The notes under the pieces are model-generated. The model searched no databases and was not told where the DNA came from. It saw nothing but the letters and a program-made list of their open reading frames with translations. Shown here one piece after another: positions 31,938 through 43,657 of a stretch of 49,332 nt of DNA. How positions within the stretch are numbered: position 1 is the stretch's first letter; each line of letters opens with the position of its first letter. Source of the DNA: Gryganskiella cystojenkinii (taxonomy: Eukaryota > Mortierellomycota > Mortierellomycetes > Mortierellales > Mortierellaceae). The stretch is taken from the NCBI GenBank assembly GCA_015852425.1, contig JAAAIG010000203.1:1-49332 (forward strand), read 5' to 3'. A program made the translations under genes and the position numbers.

Positions 31938-34900
31938 ATGGCAGGCCACAACCGACCACAGTCACCTACGGTTAATAATCTCATCTCGTTCTGGAGTGAT
32001 CTTGAGTCTCCAACTGTTTCTTCTGAAGTCTCTTCTCGTTTCAGAGGACCACAATCATCGACCAACGCACCAAGAGCACTCACCACAAACGCTTCGCCAT
32101 CTCCTTCCTCTCAGTCGACAGAATACAATCGCCCCCCACCTCCCACATCTTCATCTGCTCCCATTTCCACTCGACCTCCGCGACAGTCCTCTGCTCCACT
32201 GTTTCCTCTGCGATCTGTGGCTCCCGTCCAATCTCGAGTCTTTGGAACACAGCGGCATGCGCTTGATACCATCAACCTCCGCAGTAATAGTAATACCGCA
32301 GCAGCAGTTGAAGTAGCCAAAGGACCAGACTCCAAATCCTCACCTCGTCGTTCTCTTCCTTCCACCTCACAATCAGAGACTCCAGTCTCCTCTCTTCGTA
32401 ATTCTACACCTCGTGCGGTACACCATGCGCAACCCCGTCCAATCCAGACAGCCCCTCAGGGCCATATGGCCAGCCTTTCAGCTCGCCAAGTAGACAACCC
32501 ACTCTCTAAGAAGGATGTCAATCGGGGTAATTTTGCGCTCGCCTCTGAATTGTCCTCTAAAGAACAATCCCGGACTGTTTTGAAGCGCGTAGAGAGTGCA
32601 TGTGTCCCTTCAGCAAGGAGAAACTCTCGATCCGACTCTGCGCCTGAGCAGCAGCCGATCCGTTCGACGCCTCAGTTAGCCTCGTCATCATCGTCTTCAG
32701 CTACCTCTTCCCCCTCGTCTGCCTCTGACTCAAGATCGAACGAGGGTATCTTAAAGCTGGCTGTGATTCCACCGGTAGCATCCAAAGAGGAGACAATCAA
32801 ACACCACCAACACTTGGCTCGGAGTCATCCCATGGCCTCGTCCTCTGAACCGCTCGGTCGACCGATCGATGCACTTTTGCCCCTAGGTACATTTTCTTTT
32901 GAACGAAAAGAAAGGGGCTATGACCTGAGAGTCAACAATCAACTGACTGTCCTTAAAAATAATTTTGGTGGCAACCCCTTTCTTTGTCTCCAATAGTCAA
33001 ACAGCCAGTAAGCAGTCATGCTTCCCCAGCCCCCAAGGTTTCTGCGGCTGCTCAGGGACTTGACAGGATCTCGGCTAGAGTGGCGAATGACAGTAGAAAC
33101 AGTGGTCTCGGTGATAGTGGCATCATCAACAGCAGAGAAAATGACATCGACGTAACACCAAGGCGCGACAGGCAACAGCAGCAGCAGCAGCCTCGAAGGG
33201 CCAGGTCAGAATATAGGACAAGAGCTGTGGGACCAAGGTCAACATCCGAGCCAGCTATCAAACAACCCATGCCAGCACAGGCAGCGCCCTCCCCTCCGAG
33301 AGACCAACAGAGGCACACCCGGACTAGTGTCGACTACAACGAAAGCGTCGATGATCAAAGGAAGAGCCAGGGGTCCGAGATCATGTACTCTGTTGTCAAA
33401 GGTGCCCCAACAAAAGATCCGAGGCCTAAATTAGTTGGCGCAACAGGATCAGGGACCGTGCTGGTGACACCCAGGGCCAGACCGGAGAACCAGCTCGGCG
33501 ACAGCAGCAGTAACCAGAACAAGAAAAATGATAGGAGCAATAGGCAACAGAGTGGCTCTAACACAACGGACCGATCGGAAGAAGTATTCAAAACAAATCT
33601 GGTCAGCAGGAACATCGACCGCCGGGCTGCCAATCCACCGCCACCAGCACCTTCAACTGGAGCATCGACCGCTTCCGCTGCACCAAGACCGCCAATGACA
33701 ACACAATTTGATAACCAAGTAGCCCAGGCTCGCCCCAAGTCGGACCGCAACTACAGTTCCGAGTCAACATCCAAGCGCGAGTCAGTTCAGAGTTTTACTA
33801 GCTTTACATCTTTGGATGAATCCATCCCTGAAGATTCTCCTGGCAGTAGGATGTTCGATAATCGAGCCGAGAGCGAGGAAGAAACAACTTTGCTACCGAA
33901 ACCAGACGCCGACATGAATCGACCGAAGATAGCGCCCGAGAACCAAAAGAAACAAGGGACGAAGGAAAGCGCTGTCGCAAGCATTGAACACAATAACAAA
34001 GTCAAAGAAGGAGCGTCGGCCAAGGCCAGGCCGCTTGCAAGTGTCCAAGGAAGAAAGCACCCTGTTCAAGAGGGGAAGTATGCTAGTGGCACTCCCATGG
34101 GTACTGCCAAGACAAGCAGTTCACCCGGGAACTCGACTCTGGACAGTACAGACCCACTCTTCCAGCCAACAGCACCCTTGATCTCCTATCCAGCGTTGGA
34201 TGCATATCTCTCCTCACTCAAACTGGTACGATTTTCAGAAATACCAAAGCTTTCGATTTTCCCCACTTCGCTGGATGCAATCAAGTCCGCATCTGCAGCA
34301 GCCGATGATTTGAACTCCAAGAAGAGCAGCCCCCCTGCACTACTCGCAAAGGCTAAGAAGCCGCCACCGCCGGACCCACGCGAGGGAATGTTCCCGCCCT
34401 TGGGCCTTGTTCCTGTAGGGATCACATTGGACGAGCTCAAGACCAATATCACCAAGCCACCTGGCTTCTTTGACCAGGAACTTCAAAATGTCATGCTCTC
34501 CTCCGCAGTGGATGGCATCATGAGCGGAGAGTCTTCCAACATTGGAATATCATGGATGCGACTCGAGATCATTCGCGACTTTTTGCAATTTGTTGCTCTA
34601 TACTTGTCAGTGTCCGGCAACACCTTTGTGAATCAAAAGTGGCTCTACGCCACTGTAAACATCATCCCGGCGCTACTATCTCTGGACTTTCCAAGGGCAC
34701 TAGGATACGGCATGGTATTCTTGATGCTCTTTGCATTGATCTGCTGGATCGCGCTATACACGTTCAAAATCATGACGAGGACAGATCCTAACGACGATAT
34801 TGAAGTAAGGCATTCCCTTCCTTTCCGCTGTTTCGCATTGTGCCAAGGATAAAGACTGACCAGCCCATCTCTTGTGCTTTGTGTGTATATAGGGATTGGA

Positions 34901-37900
34901 AGTGAACTCTTGGAGTCTGCGTTCTAAGAAGCAGCGTATCGAGACTATTTCGATTGTTTTCCTGCTTACAACGCTTTACCTTCCACTTGCCAAGCTGTCT
35001 TTTGACGCCCTCGTTTGGTCTGATACCATGTGGCCGATTCCGAATCCTTATAAAAACACCGACTTTCCTGTACTTGAGCCTCTGGGACCTAATGGCATCT
35101 ACAGAGATCCGAGCGATTTTTGCTATGTCACCTCGATGAAAATCCAGGACCTGAACTTCGCGTACGTGATCATTCCTCTAGCGATTTTCACGTTATGTGT
35201 GAACACCATCTATTTCCCGCTAGCAATCCGAAGACTAGTCATCCTGAACTTACCTCGGATCGACAAGTACACGGAACAAGGCGAACGCCGCCTGGATCTG
35301 GACGAAGAATACAAACGCTTGACCAACTCGGACAACTGCCCTTACAACTTTTTGTACAATGGTAAGTCACTGCCAGGAGTTCTGTTAAAATATAATTGAT
35401 GTCGTGGCATGGATAGCGTCGACTTCTATTAACACATATATTAACAATGAATAGGATATCGACGAGAGTTTGGAACCTACAAAGTTATCGTAATGATAAC
35501 CAAGCTGGCCGCCGTAACTATCGTTGTCCTCTTCTCCAAGGACAACTGTCTCTTCCGGGGTTACGAGCGTCGAACAATCGAGTCGATTCGAGCAGGTCTG
35601 CAGATTGTCTTCACGGCCAGTTTGATCTACCGGCACTATAGGACCCAGCCTTTTCTTTATGCATCGCAAAACCTGAGCGAGTATTGGTCTCGAGCATGCA
35701 CCGTTGCTACCAGTGTCATTGGTCTCTTCATTGTCCTCAATGTCGGTCCGGTCTCTGTAAATGCACTTGGCGTAATGCTAGTGGCGACGTATGTGCTCAT
35801 GTGCGTAATCGTGGTTTGGTTCGTGATCCGTCAGACTCAAAAGTTCCAGATCCTGATCAAGCAGATTCAGCAGCGCCTTGACTTTTCTCTCGAAATCTTC
35901 AATCCAAAGTTGAACTATTTCAAGCACATAAAGAGACGCGTCTGGCAGGAATCTTGGAGCACAATTTTGTTGGCCGAGGACTGCTACAAGATGCCTGCCG
36001 ATAAGGTCATCGCCTACTCTCAATCGCCTCATCGTCCACCATACTTGCTCAACTTTACTGGGACAGTCGCGGAAAGACATGTGGAGAACTTGAGGATTGT
36101 TCGGCAGATTGGTCTCCGAGCTTATTCCCAAGCATGCCAATTCCTCACTCCCGCCATGGTTCGGAAAAGATCTTTAATTTTGAACGCATTCGTTGGGCCG
36201 GATATGTATTACGCACCTGAGTTTATGGCCTCTAATATCAAGACCTACTTTGGCAAGGCGTACGTCGTACCTTTCCCGTTCTCGGTAGTTTTCGTGTACG
36301 ACGAGTCCTCTGTCGTGGTCACTTTAGTCAAAGAACATGACCTCGACCGATACATCCAACAGAATCAGGATCCTGAGATTGAGAGGAGACGAGAGCTGCG
36401 CTATCAACTTCGAGCACTGGATGGTAAGTTTGTTGTGCGACCGTTTACTGAGACTCCGGGTATTCAGCGCGGCCGAGATAGCAATGGAACATTGGAGGTA
36501 GGGATATCTGCTTGACAATCTTAATTATGGGGATATTTTTTAATATTGAAAACATATCTTTCTAAAAAATATATATATTCTGCTATTCTGCTACGTAGAT
36601 GTCCTTAGTGAACGCACCGGTGAGCTACAAGCGAGGTCTATTCACGATCCACCGAAAGAAAATGTCATCCTGGCAAGGTCACAACATGAACCCGGGGTTC
36701 TCTATCACTATTACCTACTCTGACGGCGAGATCCAGGATCCACAAGGGTCGTCGCAGCTGTTACACGAAACGACGATCGGACAAGATGTGATTGGGATCA
36801 CAAGGGATTTTCAAGTGACGCCAGCGCTGTCGCGTCTACTCCGGGACAACCACGCCCTGGTCTCCAGAGGAGTAAAAAAAGTCAAGCGAGTGATGCAAGC
36901 CTATCAGGCTCACTATCGAAACGAAGCTCTTCGAAAAGACGCGACGCTCTCGTATGACTTTTTTATCAACGTCTATGACAACCCAATGCTCAAACACCGC
37001 GAGCTAGAGCCATTGTTGCTTGCCACAGAGGAGAACTCGAAGATTCGACATCCCGATGCACAAGTGTCTCTCGCGGTCCAATTCCTCTATGAACGCATGT
37101 CGGCTGTGAACAGGACTCGATGCCATCAGTGGTGGTACCTCTTTTGGGACGACCTTTATCGCAAGAATCATGAGGAGATCCCGCAGCTGGTTCCCAAGGC
37201 ATTCTCGCCAGCGTTTCCAGGCTCGATATGCTACCGACCCATGGCTCGACCAGATCTTGAAACTTTTTTGGAGACTCAAGGCTGTTGGCTCAAGAACGGT
37301 AAATCCGGGTTCATGAACGTTGGCGTGCTGAATAGGATGTACACGTTCTTGAACGAGCTCGTGTTCGAGAAGATGACACGGGAGCAACGCCAAAAACAAC
37401 TAGAGCTGTCAACTGTCGAGCGATTGAGACTGGAGAACCTGTTCCTGGTGACGAAGGCAAGGATTCATCCCAACGGTACCTATAAGCGCATGCCGAACCT
37501 GCAAGAGGAGGATTTGGAGGGTTTGGACATTCTAAAGGGCTTGGAAACTGGCAGTCTTGGACGGAAACCTTCTCAAGTGTCGTTGCAACGCCAAAAGACA
37601 AAGAAAGGCTGGTTTGAAAGTATTACCCCAGGTCGCCTTCGGAAGAAATCTCACTCAAGGCCCTTTTCTGCGCAGCAACAACAACAACGACCTCAACAAC
37701 AACCAGGCCACCTAGAACACTTCTCGCCTGGCTACATTATTCCGCAAACTTGGCATCAGAAGGCCAGTCGTTTTACTGCCCTCTTGATCGGGGGTCGCCC
37801 CGATGATGTTCTGGGTGAATCTGACGAGGAGGACAACTTGGAAGATGAAGAAGAAGAGGATGAGGCGAGTCTTTTAGCCAAAAAGAGGCGCAGAATAGTC

Positions 37901-38230
37901 TCGACAAAGTCTCGGTCGGTCGAGACTCTTGTCAACGAAGAAAACTCGTATGGACTCAGAAAGACGGTTTCTGTTGAAGGAGCGCGTGAACTTGCGCCTG
38001 GAACAGAACGAGTGCCTCAGCGGACGCGGCGAACAACAATTGATCAGTATATCGCAGCGCCTAATATTCCTGTGGACAAGACTAAAACAGGAACGCGTAA
38101 GAATAATAAGCCTGGCCACCGTAGCAGCAATGGTCTACAAAGTTCACAGTCGATGTCCATGGATGAGGACTCTGGCATGGCCAGCGAGACGATGAGCATA
38201 ACAAGTATGAGTTCTGAGGACTACTGGTAG
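31938..38230 (+). CDS. Large polytopic membrane protein, family unknown (5 exons)
   Basis: Exons 31938-32886, 32997-34804, 34893-35361, 35455-36497 and 36599-38230 are gt/ag and in phase (1966 aa). Residues 1 to about 830 are a Ser/Pro/Arg-rich disordered N terminus. From about 835 to 1250 there are seven or eight hydrophobic segments: FLQFVALYLSV, ALGYGMVFLMLFALICWIAL, ISIVFLLTTLYLPLAKLSF, FAYVIIPLAIFTLCVNTIYF, KLAAVTIVVLF, VATSVIGLFIVLNV and MLVATYVLMCVIVVWFVIR. A conserved-looking cytoplasmic part follows (HQWWYLFWDDLYRKN), then polyGln, an acidic run and a Ser-rich end. A channel, transporter or scaffold would fit, but I recognise no family signature. AATAAA at 38280 follows the stop. Confidence 0.8.
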
Positions 38231-38253
38231 GCCTGCTTGCGCATTTTACACCG

Positions 38254-38273
38254 TCACGTGAATCGTCACGTGC
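38254..38273. promoter_or_regulatory. Two CACGTG E-boxes upstream of FCF2
   Basis: CACGTG occurs at 38255-38260 and again at 38267-38272, both embedded in the context cgtCACGTG. They lie about 140 bp upstream of the FCF2 ATG. CACGTG is the site of class B bHLH factors such as Cbf1/USF and of the type encoded at 9163-11203. Confidence 0.5.
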
Positions 38274-38301
38274 TATGTGAATAAATAACAGTCACGCGCC
38301 T

Positions 38302-38324
38302 GTTTTTTTTTTTTTTTTTTTTTT
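38302..38324 (+). repeat. T homopolymer in the FCF2 leader
   Basis: This is an uninterrupted run of about 22-23 T between the E-box pair and the FCF2 start codon. It could act as a nucleosome-excluding element. Its exact length is prone to sequencing error. Confidence 0.8.
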
Positions 38325-38406
38325 GGGAGTTGTGGCGAATGTTTGTCCATTGTCTCTCTTTGTCTCGGCATTGCCAACTTACCAATCGTCGACAGTAATC
38401 AAGAGA

Positions 38407-39524
38407 ATGGTTACCACAAGAAATAGAAGCCGCACTGGCCAATCTGTAGATACTACCCCAGAGCTTGTTGAGCTTCCTGCACCTACCAGGACTCGTCGAA
38501 CAAGACAAACCAAAGTTAAGACCAAGACCGACGCAGAGCTAGAAGGCTCCTCAACAACAACCGAACAATCAGAATCCCCTAGCAGCTCTATTTCATCAAC
38601 CCCCTCGGCAGAATACATGACACCTCCACAGGAGACCCAGAGCGAGACTGCAACTTCTGCACACGAACAAGACCAACAACCTGAAGCCATCCAGGAGGAA
38701 AGCGAAGCGGAGGAAAGTGACGAGGACGAGGACGAGGACGACCAGGATCTGGATGAGTTGTTGCTCAAGGCTCAGGTGTCATTGAAGCGCAAGGCATCTA
38801 GCGGCGGTGGTGTTGATAAGAAGGAACCTCTCTACAACTTTCCGAAACTTGAGGCTGGACTGGATACCGACAACCTTTATATCAAGCAAGACAACAAGAG
38901 AGCCAAGGTTGATCTGAACACCGTTGTCGTCGTCGAGAAAGGCACCAGCAAGTCTTCATCAAAGTCGAAAACAAAGCCTGCGTTGGAAACATGCGAGGTC
39001 AACATGAGCGCGGAAAAAGTCCATATCAGCAAGAAGCAAAAACGAGAGGTAAGGAAGGGTATCTTTTTTTTTTTTTTGTCACTAGAAGTGGTATCATGAA
39101 GTTGACGAGCTGCCCTCTTTTAAACATGAAATAGGAGAAGGAAAAAACCACGGGGAAGGGCTGGTTTGATCTCCCTCAGCAGATTATGACACCTGAACTG
39201 AAGCGTGATCTCCAGATTCTGAAGCTTCGTAATGTGTTGGATCCCAAGCGATTTTACAAGCGAGAGGATAAAGGCAAACCAAAGTTCCCGAAATATTTCC
39301 AGGTCGGCACAATCATCGAGGGCAACACCGAGTTCTTCTCTTCGCGTCTGACAAAGAAGGAGCGTGCAACAACGATCACAGGCGAGGTTATGAAGGACTT
39401 GACTGGTCGGGACTACTACCAACGCAAGTTCAACGAGATTCAGGAAACGAAGCAGAGCGGTGGCAAGCGCTTTAATAAGAAGGGCAAGGGCAAGCAGAGC
39501 AAGAGCTGGCGCGCAGGAAAATAG
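38407..39524 (+). CDS. FCF2: Fcf2-type pre-rRNA processing protein (2 exons)
   Basis: Exons 38407-39048 and 39135-39524 join in phase 0 (343 aa). The C-terminal half holds the Fcf2 domain: TGKGWFDLPQQIMTPELKRD, LQILKLRNVLDPKRFYKRED, then PKYFQVGTIIEG and DYYQRKFNEIQ. Yeast Fcf2 and human DNTTIP2 act in the nucleolar small-subunit processome for early cleavages towards 18S rRNA. The N-terminal half is a Ser/Thr/Glu-rich, partly acidic extension, making it longer than yeast Fcf2 (about 217 aa). The start is the first ATG after the T-run; the basic N terminus (MVTTRNRSRT) fits a nucleolar protein. Confidence 0.92.
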
Positions 39525-40249
39525 ACAAGATAATATTCAGTAAAAAAAAAAAAAAAAAAAGGACCCACGCCATACATAGTATTGAACAGGGACGAGAACC
39601 TCTCTCTTTTTTATCATCAGTCCCTCATCAAACCAAATCATCTCTTTATCCATCATTCATCCACCTTCATCCAATCTCATTCATCCCAGTTCGACCCAGT
39701 CCGACCCGGACCACTGACAGTCTCCTAGCACAAGCAAGGTAAGAAAAGACGACTCCCCTCTCCCCCTCTCTTTGCCTTCTTGTCTCCTCTTTCGCCCCCT
39801 TGTTCTCTCTCTTTCCTCTCACTCTTCTCTCCTGATGAAAAGTAAAAAGAAAAAGAACAAGACACCTCCGCTTTTTCCCTCTTTAATATCAATGGTACCC
39901 ATCGCCTCAGTCCAGGTCCCTCCCTCAGGCTCTCAACACTTTATCCTTTGCTTGCTCTTTTTCTTCCATTTTCCATCATCATTATCGTCATTACCATCAT
40001 TATCATCATCACCTCCATACATTCTCTCTCATTGAGTCACTGCCCTGTCGCGAACCCATCTCCTCGTCTCTCACGTTTATTCCTTTCCTCGCCAACCTTC
40101 AATCTCAATCCACGCCAGTCCGACGACCCTGTCCTCCAAAAGCCTGGTTCACCTTGCGCACTCAAGACACTCGCTTGCTCTTTCTTAGTCTATTTACTCT
40201 TTCCTCCTGTTCCTCACTTCACAGTATCGTCTCGAATTGACCTCCTACC
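39525..40249. other. Intergenic region with A-run and CT-rich leader
   Basis: An A homopolymer (about 39543-39560) follows the FCF2 stop. From about 39590 to 40245 the plus strand is rich in C and T with few purines, as in the other leaders in this window. No gene is seen. Confidence 0.45.
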
Positions 40250-43200
40250 ATGGCCCAGGTCAAGACACAACGCGTCCTGCTTCACCCTCCAGGCGCCACG
40301 CGTTCCTACTCTTCGTCGTCCATTGCTTCCTCTGCCTCTCCTCGCCCTCGTCGTGTCAACGTTAACCTGCCAAAACCCGTCGTTACTGCTGCGGCTTTCC
40401 TTTCTCATTCCTCCGGCACGTCCACGTTGACGCCAGAAAAGGTCCAAGACGAGCGCGCACGGTATGCAGATCTTGTTGCCAAACATGCAACTTCAGAGGT
40501 AGGACGATCATGAATTGAAGGGCCAGCACTCTTCTTCATGCAGCACATCTGCCCACCTACCTACCTACCAATTGACTGACTATCGATCGTTTCTCTTTTT
40601 TTAAAATACTATTTCAGGCATTGCTGAAAATGCCCAATGTCGTTACAAAGCCGCGGCCCAATGAAGATCTGGATGTCACCTCAGAGGATCTAGAAGAGCG
40701 ACGCGTTAATTGCAAACTACCCACTGTCTCAGTTGTCCCACTCACCAATCACAAAGTTTCTGTGGATGTGTTCTTCAGCGGCACCGCGTCCGCATCGCCA
40801 AACTTCGCACAACAGGTAACAAACAGTCCCTGGTCGTTGAAGTACTATGAAAAAAGTCAGAGGAGGTGAAAAACAGTAGGATGCATGGCTTGGTCGCACA
40901 CAACGGATTCTGTGCAACTGCCCTCCGTGCCATTCTCTTTTTGATCTCCGTGTCAGTCCTGACAACCTTGCCTAATCAGATCCTCTCTCGTTATTGTCAC
41001 GTACACATAATTGTATCAGCAGAGACCACAGCTGGATCGCAGGCGAACACATCATGGATCATCCCCAACTGTGAACAGTCCGCTCCAACACCAACACTCC
41101 CAGAGTTATGGTAACACCTTTCCGCATGATTTTGGTACACGCAACCTGTAACTTGCGCGCTCTCGAATTATTTACTAATCGAAGAAACATTTCATGGATT
41201 AACAGAAAACGAGCAAGAAGAGTTGAACGCAAGGAGAAGCAGCATGAACCCATTGGCAGCCTCGTTCACTCCGACCGTGCCAAAACACTCACCAGCGGAC
41301 CACTCGGATTCAATCTCTACCCCCACTCGGAAAACGGATATGGACTCCAAGGTATACAACCACCCTGTTAGCCTTAGAATATATGCTGCTATTTCACAAA
41401 TTCGCAAGCCCGCTGACTCGCTTATAAACTTGTAGGACACCGTTATTACTGGTCTCGGAATATCCTCGCCTCAATTGACTGACCTCTCTCCCAGGCAACA
41501 ACATCCCCAGCGTCTGAGCGTTAACACCAGAGGGCTCTCCTTCAGTACTCCTGTGAGGCAGGATCGCCCCATCTTTGTCACAGACTCACCCATGACAGCC
41601 ACTGGGACGTTCCCAGCAGCTGTTGCCTCCATGACGGCTTCAGACTTCAACCCAGAAGAGTTTCGTAATAACCTTATGCAGCAGATCTCGGAGAAATTGG
41701 AGACAGGTCTTGACAGACACTTCAGTCAGCTCGTTTCTGCTTCTTCTCTCCCAATGTCGCCCGTTACCTCTGATTTCAAAAATGGCTCTCCTGCAGCATC
41801 AGTGTCGGGCACCACTGGAGCGGAAGAGACGACAATAGTTCAGCTTCGGAACCTGCTCCGTCAAACAAATACTGAGCTGGATCGACTCAAAGACAAGAAC
41901 CAAGAGTTACGCGAGGTCAACCATAAGTTGGAACTGAAGCATCTTGAAGCAGTTCACCAGGTTTCACGACTTCAGGATTTCGAACTCAACAATCAGTTTT
42001 TACAATCGCGTGTCAAAGAATTGGAGATCACCAACTCCCCAGTCGGATCATCCATTGGCTCAGCCAACTCTACATCTTCCGTTCATGGACTACGTCAATC
42101 CAATGGCGGAACAAGTCAACAAGTGTCAAAGTTAATGCGGGACATTGCCAACCTGACTTCCGAGCGTGATGCTCTTAAAATCCGTGCTTGGGAACTGGAA
42201 AAGAAACCCTTTACTGCTCCACCACAGGAAGCCCGCCCAGCACACTTTGTGGATCTGGAGAACGAACGCAACCGGCTGATCGAGGAGCTTGGAATCAAGA
42301 CTGTAGCTATGGAAGACTTGTGGAACAAAAATGAAGAACTCATGATGCGCGCTAAAGAGTACGAAAAACGTGTTTGGGAACTGGAAGGGCAGGTCGCAAC
42401 ATTGGAGGCAGACTGTGCGATGTTACCCCGTATTCGCTCCGATCTTGTTGAGATGGAGGCACGTGCTGTTGCTGCAGACGCCTTGGTGGACAAGCTTCAA
42501 GACATGGAGGGACAAACTGCGCTCGTCAAGAACCTGCAGCACCGTATTCAAGAGTTGGAGACAACTAATGCGGAGCTGGATCATTCCAACTGGGACCTCT
42601 CGGAGAGGCTTAACATTGCCAACAATCAACACGCGCTCTTGAGCAAAGAATTCGAGTCTTTTCGGTCCAAGGATAAGGACGATCGACGTATAGAGTTCCT
42701 GACGAGTCGGAATCGAGAACTAGAGGCCCTTTTGGCTGATCAGACCACGAGCGGACAACCTGACTATAAGGCCGAATTTGACAGAGTTTCTGCAGAACTA
42801 GAGAAGGTCAAGGTCCGGATGCCTCAGCTTGAGGGACAGGCGAAACAAGTGGCCCTCCTCAGAAGTCGGACTCTTCATTTAGAGAAACAAATCAAGACTA
42901 TGGAACAGCTCGAGCCACGCTTGGAAGAAATGCAACAACTTCATGAACGTAATCTCTTCCTGGAGAGTGAACTTGGAGAACTTGAGCATCTCCGCGCTCG
43001 GGAGATGGAATTGGAACACGAATTGGAAGAGTCCAAGGCAAGGCTGATCCAACTGGAGACAAACAAGACACGAATGAACTCGTTTTCGGGATTGAAACAG
43101 CTTCAGCAGACGCGAGCTCGCTCAGGTTCCGTTGCACAACATGCGCTTCCGCCCTTGGCGCAAGCACCACTAGATGATGATAACATTAAGGATCAAAAGT

Positions 43201-43598
43201 CCTCTGCAGGAGCAAGACTAACTCATCATTCAAGACCTTCACTTTCTCTCAATCAATCAATGACCACACTCGCCATGACCATGGACGCTATCCTCTCTCC
43301 CAATTCTCCCAAGCGCGAGTTTCCTCCTGCCATCGCCTCCAGCACCCCTGCGGCCTGGCCTTCGGGTCGATCGAGCATGAGTTTGGGTCATGCAAATCAT
43401 CGCATGAGCACTAGTTCAAGCACCAGCACGCTGGTGAGCCATGGGAGCGGCGGTCTTGGCCAGCATTTGAGGTCGCTGCAGCAACACTCGGCTCCTACGA
43501 GCCCCGAGGAATCGGACGAGGATAGGGAGAAAGAGTCGTATGTCGTGCAGGAGAAAACCCTGAATGATGAGCCAGAGTCTATGAGTGTTAATGTGTAA
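40250..43598 (+). CDS. Coiled-coil protein of 948 aa (6 exons)
   Basis: Exons are 40250-40498, 40618-40815, 41020-41110, 41206-41351 and 41436-43598, with every join in phase; I count five exons, and the intron sizes are 119, 204, 95 and 84 bp. Residues 1 to about 350 are low complexity with Ser/Pro-rich segments. Heptad-rich coiled coil fills about 360-780, beginning VQLRNLLRQTNTELDRLKDK and containing repeated L-E-x-E and I-x-E-L-E stretches. The last 160 residues are Ser/His-rich and end acidic. There is no motor, GRIP, kinase or other catalytic domain. It is probably a cytoskeletal, septation or polarity scaffold, but that is a guess. AATAAA at 43600 overlaps the region just after the stop. 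Confidence 0.78.
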
Positions 43599-43599
43599 A

Positions 43600-43605
43600 A
43601 ATAAA
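43600..43605 (+). terminator. Polyadenylation signal AATAAA
   Basis: A perfect AATAAA begins two bases after the stop codon of the 948-aa coiled-coil gene. It lies inside the 59-bp gap before the convergent gene, so both 3' ends must use overlapping sequence. Confidence 0.5.
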
Positions 43606-43657
43606 TATTCGATATTATTGCATATTTTTTTATTTTTTTACTTTGAGTTCAACTCCA

